Part shown: piece by piece, positions 57,272 through 61,678 of the stretch
How the letters are laid out: each line of letters starts with the position of its first letter
Position numbering within the stretch: position 1 is the stretch's first letter
Assembly (NCBI GenBank): GCA_016124525.1
Contig: WGNO01000032.1
Span: 1-61,678 of the forward strand
DNA length: 61,678 nucleotides
Direction: 5' to 3'
Source of the DNA: Nostoc sp. RI_552
GTDB taxonomy: Bacteria > Cyanobacteriota > Cyanobacteriia > Cyanobacteriales > Nostocaceae
Program-made: the position numbers and the translations under genes
Notes under the pieces: model-generated
What the model saw: the letters and a program-made list of their open reading frames with translations, nothing else
Told to the model about the DNA's origin: nothing
Database searches by the model: none

Positions 57272-59125
57272 ATGAAAAAACTTATATTATTTTGCTTATT
57301 TGTCATCGGGCTAGGGGCTGCTGTTTTTGGTTTCCTGAATTTTCATGGTTTAGCATATCAAGGTGATTTTGAGACAATTTTGCTAGATTTTCGGGAAGAC
57401 CTTCCCAAAGAGGTATTACAGCAGAATTTACAAGCGATCGCTCAAGAATACAACGTCACGCCCCGATTAGACAATCAATTTTCCAACCAGGACAATGTGT
57501 ATATTATTGAAGGCAATGGCCAGCGATTGAAAAAACTGAAAAAATCTTCATTCGCCCAATTTACAGAATTAATCGAGCCAAATTATATCTATACAAAGAT
57601 TCCTCTACCAGCTCAAGCAACTGGGTATGAAGAAGTACTTTCATCTCCAGATCATCCAGCAGATCCTTCATTAGTGGGACCTAATGACCAATATTACAGC
57701 AAACAGTGGAATCTGCACAACATTGGCATGGAAGGGGCATGGAGTCAAACCAAAGGCAGTGGTGTCATAGTAGCAGTAATTGACACTGGTATCACTCCCG
57801 TGCGCGACTTGATAGACACCAAATTCGTCAAAGGCTATGATTTTGTAAGGGATGGCGAAGAAGCCACAGATGACAACGGACATGGTACTCACGTTGCCGG
57901 CACCATTGCCCAAACTACCAATAATAAATATGGTGTAGCCGGCATTGCTTACGAGGCTAGTCTCATGCCTTTAAAGGTACTCAGTGAGTATGGTGGGGGA
58001 ACTGTTGCCGATATTGCCGAGGCGATTAAATTTGCGGCTGACAATGGTGCTGATGTCATTAATATGAGCTTAGGCGGCGATGGCGAAAGCCAATTAATGA
58101 AAGAAGCCATTGACTACGCTCATAAAAAAGGTGTGACAATTGTTGCCGCAGCCGGAAACGAAAATCACAATGGGGCAAGTTATCCCGCACGTTACCCCCA
58201 TGTTATTGGCGTTGCTGCATTCGGCCCAGACGGAGAAAAAGCCCCTTATTCCAACTTTGGAGCAGGGGTAGATATTTCTGCCCCTGGTGGTAGTGACATG
58301 GGTAAAATTATCCAAGAAACTATCAACCCTGAAAACAACGGCGAAGGAATATTTCTTGGACTCCAGGGTACAAGCATGGCTTCTCCTCACGTTGCTGGCG
58401 TAGCCGCACTAATTAAAGCTGTTGGAGTCAAAGAACCAGACGAAGTATTAAAAGTTATAAAGCAATCAGCACGAGTTATCCAAGATGATAGCTTAAACTA
58501 TTACGGTGCTGGACAACTTAATGCCGAAGCCGCAGTCAAACTTGCGACTACAGGGCAAATCAGCTTCCAAGATTTCTTCAGGTGGTTACGAGACAACGGT
58601 TATCTTAACCCCCGATTTTGGATTGATGGTGGTGCGGTAGCACTGTTACCTAAACTACTGATGGTATTAGGTTCCTATCTGCTGGCTTGGTTTTTGCGGG
58701 TTTACTTCCCCTTTACTTGGAGTTGGTCCTTATCCAGTGGTTTAATTGCTGGTAGTTCTGGGTTATTTTTCCTCAAGGGAATATATATCTTTGACCTACC
58801 CCAATGGCCTTTCCGGCTTTTAGGTAGTTCCATTCCGGAACTAGGCAACACTCTACAAGGAACAAACGCCTTAAATCCCATATTTGCCAGCGTACTAATT
58901 CCTATAGTACTAATGGCATTATTCTTAGGACATCCTAGCTGGAAATGGTTTGCCATTGGTTCTACCCTGGGCTGCGCGGCATTTTTGACAGTTAGTGCCA
59001 TTTACGACCCAGCAGTTTGGGGTTTAGGAAGTAGCAACCTAGCCCGGATTTTTCTCATCACCAATGCCTTACTGTGTTATGGACTAGCTCGTTTAGCATT
59101 AAAAACTGACAATCAAATAGCATAA
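57272..59125 (+). CDS. Subtilisin-family (S8) serine protease with C-terminal membrane domain
   Basis: 617 aa: N-terminal signal or anchor (about 1-25), a propeptide region (about 30-120), the S8 catalytic domain (about 145-430), and a C-terminal membrane part with about five helices (about 450-610). The triad is intact: Asp in VIAVIDTGITP, His in NGHGTHVAGTIAQ, Ser in GTSMASPHVAGVAALIK. The oxyanion Asn (AAAGNENH) is also visible. The catalytic domain should lie outside or in the lumen, held to the membrane. Substrates unknown. Confidence 0.93.
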   Translation: MKKLILFCLFVIGLGAAVFGFLNFHGLAYQGDFETILLDFREDLPKEVLQQNLQAIAQEYNVTPRLDNQFSNQDNVYIIEGNGQRLKKLKKSSFAQFTELIEPNYIYTKIPLPAQATGYEEVLSSPDHPADPSLVGPNDQYYSKQWNLHNIGMEGAWSQTKGSGVIVAVIDTGITPVRDLIDTKFVKGYDFVRDGEEATDDNGHGTHVAGTIAQTTNNKYGVAGIAYEASLMPLKVLSEYGGGTVADIAEAIKFAADNGADVINMSLGGDGESQLMKEAIDYAHKKGVTIVAAAGNENHNGASYPARYPHVIGVAAFGPDGEKAPYSNFGAGVDISAPGGSDMGKIIQETINPENNGEGIFLGLQGTSMASPHVAGVAALIKAVGVKEPDEVLKVIKQSARVIQDDSLNYYGAGQLNAEAAVKLATTGQISFQDFFRWLRDNGYLNPRFWIDGGAVALLPKLLMVLGSYLLAWFLRVYFPFTWSWSLSSGLIAGSSGLFFLKGIYIFDLPQWPFRLLGSSIPELGNTLQGTNALNPIFASVLIPIVLMALFLGHPSWKWFAIGSTLGCAAFLTVSAIYDPAVWGLGSSNLARIFLITNALLCYGLARLALKTDNQIA

Positions 59126-59192
59126 GCGGAACATGGGGAATTAGGCTGCAATATCTTAGTTTCCCTACTCCCTACTTCCTACCTTCTAAATT

Positions 59193-59417
59193 ATGAGCAT
59201 CACAGTTACAGGTACTATTCAACGTCGAGATATTGGTACTGGCGCTTGGGCGTTAGTTACAGATGATGGTAATACTTACGAAATCCTTAGAGGTGCTGAC
59301 AAAAACTTGCTCAAATCCGGACAAACAGCAAAAGTTACAGGACGGGTGCGTGAAGATATCATGACCATGGCCATGATTGGACCTATCTTGGAAGTCCAGT
59401 CATTTGAGATGCTTTAG
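59193..59417 (+). CDS. Small OB-fold-like conserved protein
   Basis: A 74-aa protein with an all-beta pattern (VTGTIQRRDIGTGAWALVTD, then AKVTGRVREDIMTMAMIGPI, ending VQSFEML), as expected for a small beta-barrel. No signal peptide. It follows the subtilase by 67 bp in the same direction and is convergent with the thioredoxin-like gene 9 bp away. Fold inferred from pattern only; function unknown. Confidence 0.75.
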   Translation: MSITVTGTIQRRDIGTGAWALVTDDGNTYEILRGADKNLLKSGQTAKVTGRVREDIMTMAMIGPILEVQSFEML

Positions 59418-59426
59418 GATTTTTTG

Positions 59427-59747
59427 CTAGTTGTTACCTACCGAATTGAGAACTTCTTGTAGACGGGTTCTAAACTCACCTTTGGGATGACCTCCTTTTA
59501 CTTCGCCGACAATTTGTGATTCTCCTTCTGGAGAATCACAAATTATGTAAGTAGGCCATCCCATTTCTGATTTATCTGGATATTGAGTCAACAGAATTTT
59601 GCGATACTTACGGTAAGTAGCGGTATCTTGCATTTTTACATCAATAAATTCCAAACCCAGCTCTTCAGCTACCTTTTTGTCATAAAAAGACATTTTGTGG
59701 CAGATGCCGCATTCTTCTGAAGAAAATTTAATAACAGCTAAACTCAT
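59427..59747 (-). CDS. Thioredoxin-family protein with CGIC active site
   Basis: A roughly 106-residue thioredoxin-fold protein. The active site is CGICHK near residue 13 (CGPC in classical thioredoxin, so the Pro is Ile), and the cis-Pro loop is kept in GWPTYI. The start ATG 59747 (MSLAVIKF) fits the fold; an ATG at 59837 would add a hydrophobic 30-residue stretch that could be a membrane anchor, so an exported form cannot be excluded. Probably a thiol-disulfide oxidoreductase; partners unknown. Confidence 0.85.
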   Translation of the reverse strand: MSLAVIKFSSEECGICHKMSFYDKKVAEELGLEFIDVKMQDTATYRKYRKILLTQYPDKSEMGWPTYIICDSPEGESQIVGEVKGGHPKGEFRTRLQEVLNSVGNN

Positions 59748-59837
59748 GAGGCTACGTGCTATGTAAGCTCTAGGGAGATTATCACATTTTGAAAAAATGA
59801 ACAATAAAATTATAAAAAAAATTAATGGTTTCAGCAA

Positions 59838-60689
59838 ACACAGGCTTTATTTGTCTGATGCAAGCAGGGGTTAGCTTCATTGGTTGTGCTGTAAAGCCCA
59901 TAACGAAATTATCACCTGGTTTTTTTCTACCCTCAAAGCTAGCCAATAAAAATCTGTATATTTAGCTAAATATTTAGCCAAAAACTATGATAGGATATAG
60001 GAAACTACAGTAAAAGCATCTACTAGTTCTAGTTTTGTCTAACAGCCAGAAAATACTTTAAGAAAGTACGGTAAGTAATGCAACAATGCACTACTATCTT
60101 CCTTTTAAGGTAGTACTATTGGGGTGAATCCAGCTAGAAACTGTCATCAATGCTCAAAATCTTTTAAAAACCTTATGGGTGCAGAGGTTGCCAACTAGGG
60201 TCTAACAGTGTAGCATGGTTGGGAAATATATCTAGACGGCCCTTTCTGTTTGGAAATATTATTATGGAGATAGCTGACCCTGGTGCTATAAACTCAAGTT
60301 TCATTGCTACGGGATGCAGAAGCTGACTCGGTGTGATGGCCTGGAAAAAATTTGTGTAAACCACTTATTAAAAAACTAACAACTTAAGTCCTCTGTTAAT
60401 CCTTTAAGAGTATCTAACTGCTAACATCAGGTCAAACTGCGAAAACAGTAAACTCTCGAGAGGTTTATACAGGCACAACGTTAACTGTTAAGTTTTATTT
60501 GTTCAGTTACATCTACTTCTTCTTGGTGGTTTTGTACAGATTTTTGGAAACGGTTTACTCGTTGGTTTAGTTAACAAATCATGACACTAATAACAATAAA
60601 AAACCATCAACACTAGAATATTTTTATAACCTTGCGTTATAATATTGGCCTAAGCCGCTAGAAATAAGCCAAGCCTATCGGCAGAAAAC
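59838..60689. other. Gene-free region left of the small-RNA array
   Basis: About 850 bases. A hairpin at 60090-60116 (ACTACTATCTT with AAGGTAGTACT, ten of eleven pairs) is the only strong structure. No gene was recognised, and no copy of the array unit was seen. Confidence 0.45.
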
Positions 60690-60695
60690 TTTCTC

Positions 60696-60752
60696 CAAAA
60701 ACTCCATCCAATTTTTGTCAGTCAGGGGAGTTATTTGTCAGGGTCCATCTAC
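60696..60752 (-). ncRNA. nsiR1: NsiR1-like unit 1
   Basis: Predicted 57 nt. TCCGGA at 60784-60789 places the start near 60752. The body is the variant AGATGGACCC, and the terminator stem is ACTCC/GGAGT with TTTTT after it. Confidence 0.5.
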
Positions 60753-60783
60753 TAATTAAATGTTCTGAGCTTACGTCTAGCCC

Positions 60784-60789
60784 TCCGGA
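60784..60789 (-). promoter_or_regulatory. DIF-type -35 element of unit 1
   Basis: TCCGGA, 34 bases upstream of the conserved body, as in units 5 and 6. Confidence 0.5.
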
Positions 60790-60827
60790 TGAATCTTTCC
60801 CAAGATTTGTTATTATTTCGTTTAAGT

Positions 60828-60883
60828 AAAAAAACCTTGTGGTGGCAACCAGCGAAGGGAGCTAGTGTTTAGGGTGTATCTGC
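60828..60883 (-). ncRNA. nsiR1: NsiR1-like unit 2
   Basis: Predicted 56 nt. The -35 position holds TCCCGA (one change from TCCGGA). Terminator stem CCTT/AAGG with a run of seven A on the plus strand. Confidence 0.45.
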
Positions 60884-60960
60884 CAATAAACTTTTCTAGG
60901 ACTAAATGGGATGTTCGGGATAAAATTGTCACAAATGGGAATGTTGGTTATACCCAACAT

Positions 60961-61021
60961 AAAAAAATCCCTCAGTGGTGGCGGTCTAGGGGAGTTAATT
61001 ATCAGGACGCATTGATCAAGA
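60961..61021 (-). ncRNA. nsiR1: NsiR1-like unit 3
   Basis: Predicted 61 nt. The body is diverged (plus strand GGACGCATTG) and the -35 copy TCCAGA is displaced by about 5 bases. Terminator intact with seven T on the minus strand. Confidence 0.4.
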
Positions 61022-61100
61022 ATCTGTTTTTAGATGAAAGAGTTGAGTTCATTCTGGACAAAATTCTCATTAGTGATATGATGGTTTCTGTTTCCAGAAT

Positions 61101-61159
61101 AAAAAAATCCCCCACTGAGTGTTAGTCAGGCAGGGGTTACCACTAGTTCCTTTAAGCCG
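61101..61159 (-). ncRNA. nsiR1: NsiR1-like unit 4, decayed body
   Basis: The terminator is strong (CCCCTG ... CAGTGGGGG with TTTTTTT), but the body motif is not recognisable and the upstream element reads only TCGGA-like. Probably non-functional or diverged. Confidence 0.3.
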
Positions 61160-61292
61160 TACATATCAGCCAAAGTAATAAAACTCAACTCGGATGTAAT
61201 TGGTTTATTGGACACGATTAAAAAAGTAATTCCTGAAGTCTTCCACCAGGGAACAAAAGCCTTGCCGTTTAGCCCTGTAGCGGTTGATCCGT

Positions 61293-61352
61293 TACGCACT
61301 CACAATTTTCTACAAATTGTTTAAACGGCACTAATTATGAGGTTGCATCTGC
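61293..61352 (-). ncRNA. nsiR1: NsiR1-like unit 5, terminator missing
   Basis: Body AATTGGCAGATGCAACC and exact TCCGGA (61384-61389) are intact, but the C/G-rich terminator hairpin is replaced by an ACAATTT/AAATTGT stem without a T run. A transcript could read on into unit 4. Confidence 0.4.
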
Positions 61353-61383
61353 CAATTGAATATTCACGTTGCAACTACTATTA

Positions 61384-61389
61384 TCCGGA
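61384..61389 (-). promoter_or_regulatory. DIF-type -35 element of unit 5
   Basis: TCCGGA, 34 bases from the body. Confidence 0.55.
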
Positions 61390-61425
61390 GAACAGTATCA
61401 TCAAAATGGTTACTGTTAAGGTCGC

Positions 61426-61485
61426 AAAAAAATCCCCTGGTGAGTGTTAGTCAGTTAGGGGAAATAATTATGAGGTTGCATCTAC
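61426..61485 (-). ncRNA. nsiR1: NsiR1-like unit 6
   Basis: The most canonical unit: TCCGGA at 61517-61522, AATATC as a possible -10, body AATTGGTAGATGCAACC, and terminator CCCCTAACTGACTAACACTC followed by ACCAGGGGA and seven T. Predicted 60 nt. Confidence 0.6.
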
Positions 61486-61516
61486 CAATTCGATATTCAC
61501 CATGGAACTACTATTC

Positions 61517-61522
61517 TCCGGA
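61517..61522 (-). promoter_or_regulatory. DIF-type -35 element of unit 6
   Basis: TCCGGA centred about 35 bases before the predicted RNA start. Confidence 0.55.
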
Positions 61523-61551
61523 GAAGCCCGTCATCCTGATTGTCAAAACAT

Positions 61552-61611
61552 AAAAAAAATCCCCCAACGGGTGTTAGCCAGTCAGGGGAGTTAGTTATCA
61601 GGGTGCATCTA
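61552..61611 (-). ncRNA. nsiR1: NsiR1-like unit 7
   Basis: Predicted 60 nt. Body AATTGGTAGATGCACCC, terminator CCCCTGACTGGCTAACACCC then GTTGGGGGA and seven or eight T. The -35 region reads TCCGGGA (one inserted G). Confidence 0.55.
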
Positions 61612-61678
61612 CCAATTTAATCTTCTAGCTGTAACTACCTTTCCCGGAAATATTTGGCGTGAAATGTTCAAAACATAA

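Larger units (their letters stand above)
60696..61678 (-). repeat. nsiR1: Tandem array of NsiR1-like small-RNA units
   Basis: Seven units of 126-193 bp (mostly near 133) run to the window edge. Read on the minus strand, each has a promoter-like region, a body ATTGGTAGATGCAACC or variant, then a hairpin ending in a T run. Body starts on the plus strand lie at 60741, 60872, 61005, 61341, 61474 and 61601 (one unit has a decayed body). Three units carry an exact TCCGGA exactly 34 bases from the body. NsiR1 of heterocystous cyanobacteria is a 60-nt RNA from a tandem array upstream of hetF with this promoter motif. Identity is inferred from layout, not a sequence search. Confidence 0.65.

Noticed and set aside
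60865..61553. Plus-strand frames of 65-86 codons within the array
   Set aside because: They read through the repeat units and terminator hairpins of the small-RNA array on the opposite strand; the shared peptide-like strings come from the DNA repeat.

Overview
The window looks like a chromosomal segment of a filamentous, heterocyst-forming cyanobacterium (order Nostocales; genus not resolved). Evidence: cyanobacterial gene families (DUF1517, DUF4327, ferredoxin-thioredoxin reductase catalytic chain, PII with Ser49/Tyr51, long-form ThiE, carotenoid oxygenase), many HIP1 octamers (GCGATCGC), short heptamer-like repeats, about 40% GC by eye, and at the right edge a tandem small-RNA array resembling NsiR1 of heterocystous strains. 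No rRNA, tRNA, prophage or cas gene was recognised.

Layout. 0.2-12 kb: housekeeping genes (recQ, pheS, surE, an MBL hydrolase, ribF, a di-haem cytochrome, secA, gatB) with IS200/IS605 remnants between them. 12-18 kb: an IS607-type recombinase gene whose catalytic Ser reads Pro, then two related beta-helix surface proteins, one ending in six SLH motifs and one in a SPOR-like domain. 18.4-20.7 kb: a 32-repeat CRISPR array with no cas genes in view. 20.8-27.8 kb: a minus-strand group with a membrane Ser/Thr kinase carrying an outside SH3 domain, a VanY-type carboxypeptidase, an ABC exporter with two FHA domains, a lipoprotein, a broken gene and a Uma2 protein. 28-31.5 kb: a truncated Doc toxin, thiE-thiS, and a convergent glycosyltransferase. 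31.5-33 kb: AT-rich, no gene recognised. 33-43 kb: DUF1517, phoD, mutS, a dihydroorotase-like gene, era, carotenoid oxygenase. 43-46.6 kb: the lptA-lptB-lptF operon and a DUF309-ftrC pair. 46.8-51 kb: a hybrid histidine kinase beside a CheR-PAS protein. 51.7-59.8 kb: small conserved genes, glnB, thiD, a membrane subtilase and a thioredoxin-like protein. 60.7-61.7 kb: the sRNA array.

Most notable: (1) seven tandem units, each predicting a roughly 56-61 nt minus-strand RNA with a Rho-independent terminator; three have TCCGGA at an identical distance upstream, as in DIF-class, HetR-dependent promoters. (2) Three enzymes that keep their fold signatures but lack key catalytic residues: IS607 recombinase Ser to Pro, histidine kinase His to Gln, and dihydroorotase-like protein with at least three metal/active-site His replaced. 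(3) A kinase / carboxypeptidase / FHA-transporter cluster that could link cell-wall sensing to export. (4) At least eight solitary IS200/IS605 right-end hairpins, two of which supply the stop codon of a host gene. (5) A lone CRISPR-repeat-like hairpin 2 kb beyond the array.

All calls were made by reading the sequence; no database search was run.
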